From NCBI RefSeq assembly GCF_014196835.1, contig NZ_JACIEK010000005.1, positions 62,001 through 126,000 on the forward strand: a stretch of DNA of 64,000 nucleotides, in the 5' to 3' direction. Position numbers and translations under genes: made by a program. The notes under the pieces were generated by a model. The model worked only from the letters and a program-made list of their open reading frames with translations, was not told the origin of the DNA and searched no databases. Of the stretch, positions 53,041 to 61,856 are shown piece by piece (the first letter of the stretch is position 1; every line of letters begins with the position of its first letter). The stretch comes from Aureimonas pseudogalii (GTDB taxonomy: Bacteria > Pseudomonadota > Alphaproteobacteria > Rhizobiales > Rhizobiaceae).

Positions 53041-54687
53041 ATGACCGAGATCCGCCCCCGTCGATCCGCCCGTTTCCGCTCCGCCACCGGAACGGCCGCG
53101 TTGGCGCTGACCGTCGCCGCCGGCTTGGCGCTTCCCGTCCACGCGCAGGGCGTGATCCAACCTCCGACGGGCAACCAGCCGATCGCGCCGCAGCCACCGG
53201 CCGCGGCGAGCATCACACCAGGCGTCGTGCAAGGTGCGCCGCCGGTCGCGCCGGGCTCGGCGCAGCCGCGCATGGCGGGCCCGGCATCCGTCGCCGATCT
53301 CGCTGATCGACTGCTTGGCGCCGTCGTCAACATTTCGACCTCGCAAAAGGTGGAAGGGGCCGCGAACGTGCCGCCCCCGGTGCCGAAGCTCGACGCGCCC
53401 GACGGCTCGCCTCTGCAGGACTTCTTCGACGATCTCCTCGACGGCGACGAGGGTGACGGGTCGAACCGCGTCCAGTCGCTCGGATCGGGCTTCGTGATCG
53501 ACCCGGCCGGCATTGTGGTGACGAACAACCATGTGATCGCCGACGCCGACGAGATCAGCGTCAACTTCGCCGACGGCTCGAAGCTCGACGCCACCGTGGT
53601 CGGCGTCGATACGAAGACCGATCTCGCCGTGCTCAAGGTCGAGCCGAAGGCGCCGCTGCGGGCGGTCGCCTTCGGCAACAGCGAGGAGGTGCGGATCGGC
53701 GACTGGGTGATGGCGATCGGCAATCCGTTTGGCCTCGGCGGCTCGGTGACGGTCGGCATCGTCTCGGCGCGCAACCGCAACATCAACGCCGGCCCCTACG
53801 ACAATTTCATCCAGACGGACGCGGCCATCAATCGCGGCAATTCCGGCGGCCCGCTCTTCGACATGTATGGCAACGTCGTGGGCATCAACACGGCGATCAT
53901 CTCGCCCACAGGCGGCTCGATCGGCCTCGGCTTTTCCATTCCCTCGCTGCTCGCCGAAAGCGTGGTGGCGCAGCTTCGCGAGTTCGGCGAGATGCGGCGC
54001 GGCTGGCTCGGCATCCGCTTGCAGGAGGTGACGGACGAGATCGCGGAAGGCTTGGGGCTGCCCGATGCCAAGGGCGCCATCGTCATGGGCGTCGTGCCGA
54101 ACGGCCCGTCCGACAACGGCCAGATCGAGGTGGGAGACGTCATTCGCCGCTTCGACGGGCGCGAGGTGCCGACCTCGCGCGACCTGCCGCGAATCGTCGC
54201 CGAGAGCCCGGTCGGCAAGTCGGTGACGCTGAGTATTCTGCGCAAGGACAGCGTCGACGCGCCGCTGCGGCCGGTGGACATTCAGATCACGCTCGGGCGG
54301 TTGGAGGACGGCGAGAAGCAGATGGCCGAGGCCGAAGGCGCGGCCGACGATGCGGACGCGGCCACGCCGGAGGCTGCAGCGCCGGCGGACGGGCCGGTGC
54401 TGGGCCTGCGCCTCTCCGACATGAGCGACGCGTTGAAGACGCGCTATGATTTGGCGGCCGATCTGACCGGCGTGGTGGTGGAAGAGGTCACGCCGAGCTC
54501 GGCGGCGGCCGAAAAGGGCATCGAGCCCGGCGCCGTCATCAAGGAGATCGCGCAGGAGGCGGTGGAGAATGCTGCGGATGCGCGCGCCAAGCTGGCGAAG
54601 CTGAAGAGCGACGGCCGCAAGAACGCCCTGCTGCTGATGGCGGAGAAGAACGGCGACCTGCGCTTTGTCGTTTTGCCGATCGACTGA
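53041..54687 (+). CDS. degP: Do/DegP-family periplasmic serine protease
   Basis: A 548-residue HtrA/Do protease-chaperone for misfolded envelope proteins. It has a signal peptide (GTAALALTVAAGLALPVHAQ) and a Pro-rich linker. The trypsin-like domain has His in VVTNNHVIADAD, Asp in TDLAVLKVEP and Ser in NRGNSGGPLFDM. Two PDZ domains follow (GWLGIRLQEVTDEIAEGLGL and VLGLRLSDMSDALKTRYDLA). ATG 53041 follows CAGGAG. It sits behind the hflC terminator in the hflK-hflC-degP order common in Hyphomicrobiales. Confidence 0.95.
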   Translation: MTEIRPRRSARFRSATGTAALALTVAAGLALPVHAQGVIQPPTGNQPIAPQPPAAASITPGVVQGAPPVAPGSAQPRMAGPASVADLADRLLGAVVNISTSQKVEGAANVPPPVPKLDAPDGSPLQDFFDDLLDGDEGDGSNRVQSLGSGFVIDPAGIVVTNNHVIADADEISVNFADGSKLDATVVGVDTKTDLAVLKVEPKAPLRAVAFGNSEEVRIGDWVMAIGNPFGLGGSVTVGIVSARNRNINAGPYDNFIQTDAAINRGNSGGPLFDMYGNVVGINTAIISPTGGSIGLGFSIPSLLAESVVAQLREFGEMRRGWLGIRLQEVTDEIAEGLGLPDAKGAIVMGVVPNGPSDNGQIEVGDVIRRFDGREVPTSRDLPRIVAESPVGKSVTLSILRKDSVDAPLRPVDIQITLGRLEDGEKQMAEAEGAADDADAATPEAAAPADGPVLGLRLSDMSDALKTRYDLAADLTGVVVEEVTPSSAAAEKGIEPGAVIKEIAQEAVENAADARAKLAKLKSDGRKNALLLMAEKNGDLRFVVLPID

Positions 54688-54772
54688 GAGGGCAGGCGGC
54701 GAGGATGGCTTCCAGACGCTCGCGTGCCGAGCGGCTGAGGCGACCGAGCGACGGGCTCCCCGACGCCAAATT

Positions 54773-55338
54773 TCAGCCGTTGGCCGCGTGCCACTCTTCG
54801 GCGGTGATGCGCGTCAGCGTATGGCGAACGAGATGGGGATGGGTCTGCGGATCGACGCTCGGGTGGTCGAAGCGACCGGCCAGCCGCATGCCGATGCGCC
54901 GCATCACCGCCTCCGAGGCGCGGTTCTCGACCACACAGTAGGACACCAACTCGGGAAGGTCGAGGCGCTCGAACGCGTGGCGAAGGCAGGCGCGTGCGCC
55001 TTCGGTAGCAAGACCGACGCCGTGAGCCTCCGGCAGCAGACGCCAGCCGATCTGCACCGTCGGCGCGAACGGGTAGCCCGCACCCTCGACGCCGCCGAGG
55101 CCGACATGCCGACGACCACGCCGTCCGCCTGCCGTTCGGCGGCGAGGAACTGCAGCCCGGTGCGGTCGAGGCTCTCGTTCCAGAGGTCCATCGCCGCTTC
55201 GGATTCGGCCTGTGTGCGGCGGAACGGGAAGAAGGCCATCACCGCCTCGTCGCTGTTGAGCCGGTGGAAGACGGGTCGGTCTTCCTCCCGCCAGCGGCGC
55301 AGATGCAGGCGCTCGGTGCGCAGGCCCTCCAGCGTCAC
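54773..55338 (-). pseudogene. GNAT (RimJ/RimL-type) N-acetyltransferase, single-base frameshift
   Basis: The gene starts at GTG 55338, overlapping the serB stop, and reads VTLEGLRTERLHLRRWREED up to ADGVVVGMS. The rest of the domain (GLGGVEGAGYPFAPTVQIGW, then GVGLATEGARACLRHAFERL) lies in another frame and ends at 54773. Inserting one G next to 55101-55102 (ATG TCG G becoming ATG TCG GG) restores a continuous GMSGLGGVEGAGY, the expected acetyl-CoA-binding core. The gene is therefore either a recent pseudogene, a phase-variable or slippage site, or a sequencing error. The family acetylates ribosomal proteins or other amines; the substrate is unknown. Confidence 0.85.
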
Positions 55339-56216
55339 GCCGCGAACTCGCTCGCCTTGTAGCCCTGCAGGAAGAGAAGCGCGGTGAGATCGCCATGGTC
55401 GATCCGGTGCGGCGCCTTGGCCGCCACCGTCGGCTTGGCGTGAATGGCGACGCCGGTGCCGGCCGCGAGGATCATCGGCAGGTCGTTCGCACCGTCGCCC
55501 ACCGCGATCGCATCGGCTGGCGTCAGCCGGTGCGCGCTCGCGATCTCGTGCAGCGCCTTGAGCTTGGCCTCGGCGCCGAGGATGGGCTCGGCCACCTTGC
55601 CCGCCAGCCGGTCGCCCTCGACGATCAGCGTGTTGGCGCGGTTCTCTACGAAGCCGAGCCGCTCGGCGATCACCGAGGTGAAGGCCGTGAAGCCGCCGGA
55701 GACGAGCGCGGTGTGCGCGCCCTCGCGCACCATGGTGCGCACCAGCGTGGCGCCGCCCTCGGCCAGCGTGATGTGGCGGGCGATGACGTCGGCGATCACC
55801 GTGACCGGAAGACCCTGGAGGAGGGCCACGCGCTCGCGCAGCGCCGGCTCGAAGGCGATCTCGCCGTTCATCGCGCGCGCCGTGATCGCGGCGACCTGCG
55901 GCTTGATGCCGACGGCGTCGGCGAGCTCGTCGATGCACTCCTGCTCGATCATGGTGGAGTCCATGTCGGCGATCAGAATCCGCTTGCGCCGCCCGTGAAG
56001 CTCCTGCACCACGCAATCCACGGCGGCGCTGGCGGCCAGCTCGCGAAGCCGGTTGCGGGTGCCGGCATCCAGCGGCTCCTGCGTGACGAGATCGCAGGCG
56101 ACGTCCGGTTCGAGCCAGATCGTCTCGGCCTCGCCGATCTCGCCGGCGGCTTCCTCGGCCAGGGTGCGGTTGACGCGCGGATCCCGGCGCGCCGACAGAA
56201 GGGTCACGACATACAT
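55335..56216 (-). CDS. serB: Phosphoserine phosphatase
   Basis: HAD-superfamily enzyme for the last step of serine synthesis, 293 residues. It has an N-terminal ACT-like region (MYVVTLLSARRDPRVNRTL) and the HAD motifs: ILIADMDSTMIEQECIDELA (nucleophile Asp and acid Asp), ALVSGGFTAFTSVIAERLG (motif II Ser), Lys in EAKLKALHE, and AIAVGDGANDLPMI (motif III). ATG 56216 is 20 bases from the divergent miaA start. The stop overlaps the start of the frameshifted acetyltransferase. Confidence 0.95.
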   Translation of the reverse strand: MYVVTLLSARRDPRVNRTLAEEAAGEIGEAETIWLEPDVACDLVTQEPLDAGTRNRLRELAASAAVDCVVQELHGRRKRILIADMDSTMIEQECIDELADAVGIKPQVAAITARAMNGEIAFEPALRERVALLQGLPVTVIADVIARHITLAEGGATLVRTMVREGAHTALVSGGFTAFTSVIAERLGFVENRANTLIVEGDRLAGKVAEPILGAEAKLKALHEIASAHRLTPADAIAVGDGANDLPMILAAGTGVAIHAKPTVAAKAPHRIDHGDLTALLFLQGYKASEFAA

Positions 56217-56236
56217 GGTCCGGATGGCCTGACGAG

Positions 56237-57160
56237 ATGGAGAAACCGAAGGCGATCCTGATAGCGGGGCCGACCGCGAGCGGCAAGTCGGGGCTGGCCT
56301 TGCGGCTGGCCGAGCGGCTCGGCGGCGTCGTGGTCAACGCCGATTCGATCCAGGTGTACGAGGGGCTGCGCATCCTCAGCGCAAGGCCCTCGGACGCGGA
56401 GATGGCTGGGATCGAGCATCGGCTTTACGGCCATGTGCCCGGCGATACCGTCTATTCGGCGGGCGGCTGGCAGCGCGACATGGCCCCGCTTCTGGCCGAG
56501 CTTGCGGAGAGAGGGCGTCTGCCGATCGTCTGCGGCGGCACCGGGCTCTACTTCAAAGCCCTGCTCGGCGGCTTCGACGAATTGGCGGAGGTGCCGCAGG
56601 CGATCCGAGAGCGTTGGCGCGCCCGCATGGCCGCGGAGGGGCCCGCGGCATTGCACGCCGTGCTCGGGCAGCGCGATCCCGAGGCGGCGACGCGGCTTCG
56701 CCCGACCGATCCGCAGCGCATTCTGCGCGCGCTGGAACTCGGCGAGGCGACCGGCGGCCCCTTGAGCGCGCTCCAGCGCCGCTCGGCGCCGGGGCTCCTG
56801 CGGCCCGATGAGACCTGGCGCATCACGCTCGCCCCGCCGCGTCCGCTGCTGCGAGAGCGGATCGCCCTGCGCTTCGCGGCGATGCTGGAGGAGGGGGGCA
56901 TCGAGGAGGCGCGGTTCTTCCGGCAGCGGTTCGGCGCGATCGGCGTGGCGGGCGGGCAGGCCATCGGCCTCGCCGAACTCTGGCAGGTCGAGGATGGAGA
57001 GTTGTCGCTCGCCGAGGCGCAGACGCTGGCCGTCACCCGCACCCGGCAATATGCCAAGCGGCAGGAGACGTGGTTTCGCAATCAGTTCGATGCGGAGTGG
57101 CGCCGCTTCGAGAGCGCAGAGGCAGCGGAGCGGGCGCTGTCGGGCGCCGCCTTGCCGTGA
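56237..57160 (+). CDS. miaA: tRNA dimethylallyltransferase
   Basis: MiaA adds the dimethylallyl group to A37 of tRNAs that read codons starting with U. The 307-residue protein has the P-loop LIAGPTASGKSGLALRLAE, the DSxQxY motif VNADSIQVYEGLRI, the GGTGLYFKALLGGF region and, near the end, ARFFRQRFGAIGVAGGQAIG with TRTRQYAKRQETWFRNQF. It is divergent from serB with only 20 bases between starts, so the two promoters must overlap or lie inside the opposite gene. The serB-miaA-ilvB neighbourhood is common in Hyphomicrobiales. Confidence 0.96.
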   Translation: MEKPKAILIAGPTASGKSGLALRLAERLGGVVVNADSIQVYEGLRILSARPSDAEMAGIEHRLYGHVPGDTVYSAGGWQRDMAPLLAELAERGRLPIVCGGTGLYFKALLGGFDELAEVPQAIRERWRARMAAEGPAALHAVLGQRDPEAATRLRPTDPQRILRALELGEATGGPLSALQRRSAPGLLRPDETWRITLAPPRPLLRERIALRFAAMLEEGGIEEARFFRQRFGAIGVAGGQAIGLAELWQVEDGELSLAEAQTLAVTRTRQYAKRQETWFRNQFDAEWRRFESAEAAERALSGAALP

Positions 57161-57215
57161 AGGGAACTGCTGGGATGCCTTACCGTTGGGGCGAGGGTTC
57201 TTGCGGAGACTGGCG

Positions 57216-58058
57216 ATGGCGAACAATCTGACGGGGATCGGCGATCATCGCGATGCCATCGAGAAGGGCGCTCGCCTCGGCTATCTCGCACGGGCCGCCG
57301 TCTTCATCGTCATCGGCTATTTCGCTTTCAAGACGGCCTATACGTCCGGCGAGACGCTGAGCCAGAAGGAGGCCATCGGCGAGATCGTGGGTTCACCCAT
57401 GGGGAGCGTGATGCTGGTTCTGCTCGTGGTAGCGCTGCCCTGCTTCTCGATCTGGCGGTTCGTGCAGGCGGTGTTTGACGCCGACGGCTACGGCACGGAC
57501 GCCAAGGGCATTTTTACCCGCATCGGCCGGTTCGTTTCGGGCCTCACCTACCTGTTTCTGGCAATCTACGCGGGATCGATCCTCTTCGGCGTCTCCACCG
57601 GTGGCGGCGAGGGTGGATCGCAGATCCTCAATCGCTGGGCGACGGTCTTCGGTCCGTGGTTCACGATTCCCGCGGGGTTGGTGATGCTCGGTGTCGCCGG
57701 TGCGCAGTTCAAGAAGGCCTATAGCGGCGACTTCCTGCGCTTTCTGTCGTTGCCGCCGGCGCAGGCACGTTGGATGACGGCGGTCTGCCGCTTCGGCATC
57801 GCGGCGCGCGGCCTCGTCTTCGCCGCCATTGCGGTGCTCTTCTTCACGGGCGCCTCGCGTTGGGACATCGCTCATCCGCCGGGTCTGGAAGATGCCCTGT
57901 CGGAGATCGGATCATGGCCCTATGGCTGGATTCTCCTCTCTGCGACGGGTGCGGGTCTCGTCGCCTTCGGCATCTATGCCCTCATCCTCTCGCGCTACGG
58001 CCATATCCGCTCGCCCGATCTCGATCCGAGCGAAGCGTTGAAGACGATCATGTCCTGA
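57216..58058 (+). CDS. DUF1206 membrane protein
   Basis: A 280-residue membrane protein with three repeats of a two-helix unit, each opening with a basic-aromatic-Gly pattern: ARLGYLARAAVFIVIGYFAF, RIGRFVSGLTYLFLAIYAGS and RFGIAARGLVFAAIAVLFFT. This is the DUF1206 layout. Its function is unknown. Six membrane segments are expected. ATG 57216 follows GCGGAGACTGGCG. The gene lies 55 bases after miaA and could be co-transcribed with it. Confidence 0.88.
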   Translation: MANNLTGIGDHRDAIEKGARLGYLARAAVFIVIGYFAFKTAYTSGETLSQKEAIGEIVGSPMGSVMLVLLVVALPCFSIWRFVQAVFDADGYGTDAKGIFTRIGRFVSGLTYLFLAIYAGSILFGVSTGGGEGGSQILNRWATVFGPWFTIPAGLVMLGVAGAQFKKAYSGDFLRFLSLPPAQARWMTAVCRFGIAARGLVFAAIAVLFFTGASRWDIAHPPGLEDALSEIGSWPYGWILLSATGAGLVAFGIYALILSRYGHIRSPDLDPSEALKTIMS

Positions 58059-58291
58059 TTCGATCGCTGCCGACGATCCGTGACGCCCGGCGCCTTCCTG
58101 GTGCCTGCGAAGTCGGCACCACGCCGTGGGGAGAACAGGCATGGTGCCGTCCCCTAGCTCTGTCCGAACGATCTCAGGCGAACCCCCAGCCAATCGGCGG
58201 CCGCATCCTTGACGGGGCCGCAGGGCAAAACCTAGCGTCGCGGGATGTCCGCCCTTCCGGTCGGCCATGTCGCACGCCAGAAGGATCTTCC

Positions 58292-59077
58292 ATGCCGACC
58301 ACGCTTCGCTTCCTCCTCGCCTCGTTCGTCGCGACCGCCTGTCTCGGGTCTACGGCGCAGGCCGCAGAGGCGACGAGCCGGCTCGACGACGTGGTGCAGC
58401 GCAAGGTGCTGAACGTCTGCACCACCGGCGACTACCGGCCCTTCTCCTATCGCGCCGACGGCGCCAACGACTTCACGGGCATCGACATCGATCTCGCCCG
58501 CTCGCTCGCCAAGTCGCTGGAGGCCGAGGCGGCCTTCATCCAGACGAAATGGTCGGATCTCCTCGTCGACTTCCAGACAAAGTGCGACATCGCGATGGGC
58601 GGGATCTCGAAGACGCTGCCGCGCCAGAGGCAGGTGTCGATGAGCGCCCTGTACATGGTCAACGGCAAGGCGCCGATCGTGCGCTGCGATGACGTGTCGA
58701 AGTATCAGAGCGTCGCGGCGATCAACCAGCCGGGCACGCGGGTCGTCGTCAATCCCGGCGGCACCAACGAGAAGTTCGCCAAGGCCAGCTTCGACAAGGC
58801 CGAGATCCGGATGTTTCCCGACAACCGCACGATCTTCCAGGAGATCCTGGATGGGCGGGCCGACGTGATGGTGGCCGAGTCGATCGAGGTGAAGCTGCAG
58901 GAGAAGCTACATCCCGGCCTCTGTGCCGTGAACCCGGACCAGCCCCTGCAATATGGCGAGATGGGCTATCTGCTGCCGCGCGGCGACGTCGTGTTCAAGG
59001 ACTACGTCGACCAGTGGATGCATCTGGCGAAGGCGACGGGCGAATTCGACGCGATCCTCCAGTCGAACATGAAGTGA
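58292..59077 (+). CDS. Periplasmic cyclohexadienyl dehydratase-like protein (PheC/solute-binding fold)
   Basis: A 261-residue exported protein (signal peptide LRFLLASFVATACLGSTAQA) of the family 3 solute-binding fold. It matches the PheC cyclohexadienyl dehydratase branch more closely than true amino-acid receptors. Shared marks include VLNVCTTGDYRPFSYR, FTGIDIDLARSLAKSL, CDIAMGGISKTLPRQRQVSM, VVVNPGGTNEKFAKASF, FPDNRTIFQEILDGRADVMV and LHPGLCAVNPDQPL. PheC converts prephenate or arogenate to phenylpyruvate or phenylalanine in the periplasm. Enzyme versus binding-protein function cannot be told apart from sequence alone. AAGGA precedes ATG 58292. Confidence 0.82.
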   Translation: MPTTLRFLLASFVATACLGSTAQAAEATSRLDDVVQRKVLNVCTTGDYRPFSYRADGANDFTGIDIDLARSLAKSLEAEAAFIQTKWSDLLVDFQTKCDIAMGGISKTLPRQRQVSMSALYMVNGKAPIVRCDDVSKYQSVAAINQPGTRVVVNPGGTNEKFAKASFDKAEIRMFPDNRTIFQEILDGRADVMVAESIEVKLQEKLHPGLCAVNPDQPLQYGEMGYLLPRGDVVFKDYVDQWMHLAKATGEFDAILQSNMK

Positions 59078-59134
59078 CGTCGACGTGAAATCGGCGATTG
59101 ACGCGACATAAGGCAGGGCCTACTGTTCCGTCCC

Positions 59135-59188
59135 ATGTACACGGCAAAGCTCATTCTCGTAGGAAGGCGCACACGCGAGGCGGTCTGA
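59135..59188 (+). CDS. ilvBN leader peptide (branched-chain amino acid sensor)
   Basis: A 17-codon frame, MYTAKLILVGRRTREAV, precedes a hairpin and a terminator in the ilvB leader. It has a Leu-Ile-Leu-Val run (CTC ATT CTC GTA) and a final Val. Ribosome stalling at these codons under branched-chain amino acid shortage would change the folding of the downstream RNA. The ribosome-binding site is weak. The peptide is too short for ordinary gene calling. Confidence 0.78.
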   Translation: MYTAKLILVGRRTREAV

Positions 59189-59250
59189 CGACCACCCGGC
59201 TGATGCCACGTGTGCGCAAGACAAAGGCCCCCTCGAAAGGGCCTTTTTTT
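59167..59250 (+). promoter_or_regulatory. Transcription attenuator of ilvBN
   Basis: A 9-bp stem GCGCACACG (59167-59175) / CGTGTGCGC (59209-59217), whose 5' arm lies inside the leader-peptide codons, is followed by a terminator AAAGGCCC (59223-59230) / GGGCCTTT (59239-59246) with seven T residues (59244-59250). A small nested hairpin GGTC-TGAC-GACC (59182-59193) sits inside the first loop, at the leader stop codon. The layout is that of classical leader-peptide attenuation. The ilvB start is 69 bases further on. Confidence 0.82.
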
Positions 59251-59319
59251 ATTGCCGAAATTTCTGGAAACGAACGAGCCGACCCCTCAAGATCGGCGCC
59301 CAACTCGACAGGCCGAACC

Positions 59320-61113
59320 ATGAACGAGATGACGATCGACACCGGGATCCGCAAGATGACGGGCGCCCAGATGGTGGTTCAGGCCATGAAGGACCATGGC
59401 GTCGAGCACCTCTTCGGCTATCCCGGCGGCGCGGTTCTGCCGATCTACGACGCGTTGTTCCAGCAGGACGCGGTGAAGCACATCCTCGTGCGGCACGAGC
59501 AGGGCGCAGGCCATGCGGCGGAGGGCTATGCCCGCTCCACCAACAAGGTCGGCGTCATGCTGGTCACCTCCGGCCCCGGCGCGACCAACGCCGTGACGCC
59601 GCTGCAGGACGCGCTGATGGATTCGATTCCGCTCGTCTGTATCACCGGCCAGGTTCCGACGACGCTGATCGGCTCCGACGCCTTCCAGGAATGCGACACG
59701 GTCGGCATCACGCGGCCCTGCACCAAGCACAACTGGCTCGTGAAGAGCGTCGAGGATCTCGCCGAGATCCTGCACGAGGCCTTCCACGTCGCGACCTCGG
59801 GTCGGCCGGGTCCGGTCGTCGTCGACATCCCGAAGGACGTCCAGTTCGCGACGGGCACCTACACGCCGCCCTCCGCCTCGCACGCGACCGAGCGCTATCG
59901 CCCGCGGCTCGATGCCGACCGCGGCCGGATCGCCGCGGCGGTCGAGCTGATGAAGTCGGCGAAGAAGCCGATCCTGTACACGGGCGGCGGCGTCATCAAT
60001 TCGGGGCCGGAAGCGTCGCGGCTGTTGCGCGAGCTCGTCGCAATGACCGACTTCCCGATCACCTCGACCCTGATGGGGCTCGGCGCCTATCCGGCGTCCG
60101 GCGCCAACTGGCTGGGCATGCTCGGCATGCACGGCACCTACGAGGCCAATCTCGCGATGCATGACTGCGACGTCATGATCTGCGTCGGCGCGCGCTTCGA
60201 CGACCGCATCACCGGGCGGCTCGACGCCTTCTCGCCGAACTCGAAGAAGATCCACATCGACATCGACCCCTCGTCGATCAACAAGAACGTGCGCGTCGAC
60301 CTGCCGATCATCGGCGACGTCGCGCATGTGCTGGAAGCGATCATCGCCTGCTGGCGCGAGACGGGCGCGCCCACCGACCGCACGGCGCTGGCCGAGTGGA
60401 AGGACCGCATCGCCCATTGGCAGGCGCGCAACTGCCTTGCCTACAAGCAGGACGGCGACATCATCATGCCGCAGCATGCGGTGAAGCGCCTTTATGAGCT
60501 GACCAAGCACCGCAAGACCTACATCACCACCGAGGTCGGCCAGCATCAGATGTGGGCGGCGCAGTTCTACGGCTTCGAGGAGCCCAACCGCTGGATGACC
60601 TCCGGCGGACTGGGCACCATGGGTTACGGCCTGCCGGCGGCGGTCGGCGTCCAGATCGCGCACCCGGACGCGCTCGTCATCGATATCGCCGGCGACGCCT
60701 CGATCCAGATGATGACGCAGGAGCTCTCCACGGCCGTCCAGCACGGGGCGCCGGTGAAGGTCTTCATCCTCAACAACCAGTACATGGGCATGGTGCGCCA
60801 GTGGCAGCAGTTGCTGCACGGCAACCGCCTCTCGAACTCCTATTCTGAGGCGCTGCCCGACTTCGTGAAGCTGGCCGAGGCCTATGGCGGCGCGGGCATC
60901 CGCATCGAGAAGGCCGGCGATCTCGACGCCGGCATCGAGGCGATGATCGCCATCGACCGCCCGGTGATCGTCGACTGCTGCGTCGCCAATCTCGCCAACT
61001 GCTTCCCGATGATCCCGAGCGGCAAGGCGCACAACGAGATCTTGCTGCCCGACGAGGCGAGCGACGAGGCGGTGGCGAACGCCATCGACGCCAAGGGCAA
61101 GGCGCTGGTCTAG
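59320..61113 (+). CDS. ilvB: Acetolactate synthase large (catalytic) subunit
   Basis: ThDP- and FAD-dependent enzyme that condenses pyruvate with pyruvate or 2-oxobutyrate, the first common step of valine, leucine and isoleucine synthesis. The 597-residue protein has the catalytic Glu in LVRHEQGAGHAAEGYARS, the FAD-region RFDDRITGRLDAFS, and the ThDP motif VIDIAGDASIQMM ending in LNNQYMGMVRQWQQLLH. ATG 59320 is chosen because the frame further upstream runs through the attenuator. The small subunit ilvN follows after a 63-base gap with a hairpin. Confidence 0.97.
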   Translation: MNEMTIDTGIRKMTGAQMVVQAMKDHGVEHLFGYPGGAVLPIYDALFQQDAVKHILVRHEQGAGHAAEGYARSTNKVGVMLVTSGPGATNAVTPLQDALMDSIPLVCITGQVPTTLIGSDAFQECDTVGITRPCTKHNWLVKSVEDLAEILHEAFHVATSGRPGPVVVDIPKDVQFATGTYTPPSASHATERYRPRLDADRGRIAAAVELMKSAKKPILYTGGGVINSGPEASRLLRELVAMTDFPITSTLMGLGAYPASGANWLGMLGMHGTYEANLAMHDCDVMICVGARFDDRITGRLDAFSPNSKKIHIDIDPSSINKNVRVDLPIIGDVAHVLEAIIACWRETGAPTDRTALAEWKDRIAHWQARNCLAYKQDGDIIMPQHAVKRLYELTKHRKTYITTEVGQHQMWAAQFYGFEEPNRWMTSGGLGTMGYGLPAAVGVQIAHPDALVIDIAGDASIQMMTQELSTAVQHGAPVKVFILNNQYMGMVRQWQQLLHGNRLSNSYSEALPDFVKLAEAYGGAGIRIEKAGDLDAGIEAMIAIDRPVIVDCCVANLANCFPMIPSGKAHNEILLPDEASDEAVANAIDAKGKALV

Positions 61114-61120
61114 CGCTTCC

Positions 61121-61142
61121 CGGCGGGGCATAAGCCCCGCCG
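61121..61142 (+). other. Intercistronic hairpin between ilvB and ilvN
   Basis: A perfect 9-bp stem CGGCGGGGC/GCCCCGCCG with an ATAA loop lies eight bases past the ilvB stop. No T-tract follows, so it is more likely an RNA-stability or partial-termination element than a full terminator. Confidence 0.6.
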
Positions 61143-61176
61143 ATCCATCTCTCGCCCCGCTTGCCGAAAGATCGCC

Positions 61177-61758
61177 ATGAACCGCCCCGTCCAGCCGCCG
61201 GCCTCGGCCTATTTCATCACCGACGAGAAGCCGGCGATCGAGTCTCGCACCTTGTCGATCGTGGTCGACAACGAGCCGGGCGTGCTGGCCCGCGTCATCG
61301 GCCTGTTCTCGGGGCGCGGCTACAATATCGAGAGCCTCACCGTCTCCGAGACCGACCACAACAAGCACCTGTCGCGCATCACCATCGTGACCAAGGGCGC
61401 CAGGCCGGTGATCGAGCAGCTGAAGAGCCAGCTCGACCGGATCGTGCCCGTTCACCGGGTGGTAGACCTCACGCAGACGGCCGTGGGCCTTGGCGAGGAC
61501 GGACCGATCGAGCGCGAACTGGCGCTGGTGAAGGTGGCGGGCCGCGGCGAGGACCGCGTCGAGGCGCTGCGCCTTGCGGACGTGTTCCGCGCCAAGGCCG
61601 TGGATTCCACCACCGACCATTTCGTCTTCGAGATCACCGGCAAGACCTCGAAGATCGAGAAGTTCATCCAGATCATGGCGCCGCTTGGTCTTGTCGAGGT
61701 CTGCCGCACCGGCGTCGCCGCCATGAGCCGCGGCAAGGACCCGATTACCGAGGGCTGA
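61177..61758 (+). CDS. ilvN: Acetolactate synthase small (regulatory) subunit
   Basis: The regulatory partner of IlvB, which raises activity and confers valine feedback inhibition. The 193-residue protein has an N-terminal ACT domain (TLSIVVDNEPGVLARVIGLF, SGRGYNIESLTVSETD) and a C-terminal ALS_ss_C domain (ERELALVKVAGRGEDRVEAL to FIQIMAPLGLVEVCRTGVAA). ATG 61177 begins MNRPVQPPASAYF. It is co-oriented with ilvB and is the second gene of the attenuated operon. Also called ilvH. Confidence 0.96.
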   Translation: MNRPVQPPASAYFITDEKPAIESRTLSIVVDNEPGVLARVIGLFSGRGYNIESLTVSETDHNKHLSRITIVTKGARPVIEQLKSQLDRIVPVHRVVDLTQTAVGLGEDGPIERELALVKVAGRGEDRVEALRLADVFRAKAVDSTTDHFVFEITGKTSKIEKFIQIMAPLGLVEVCRTGVAAMSRGKDPITEG

Positions 61759-61856
61759 CGCGCCTTCGTTCGCATGCCCTTCCCCGTGCAGCGCGTCCGC
61801 CTTGGTCCCGAGGGGCGGGCGCCCCGCCGGTTCGTTCTCCATTCAGGTGCCGGTCG

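Noticed and set aside
59098-59319. N-terminal extension of IlvB by about 74 codons
   Set aside because: It would run through the leader peptide, the hairpin and a terminator with seven T residues; the family starts near MTGAQMVVQAM.
61811-61826. GGGGC/GCCCC hairpin after ilvN as a terminator
   Set aside because: The stem is short and no T-tract follows.
59287-61842. An 850-codon open frame opposite ilvB and ilvN
   Set aside because: Same cause: a mirror of GC-rich codon use; the translation is low-complexity and spans two real genes.
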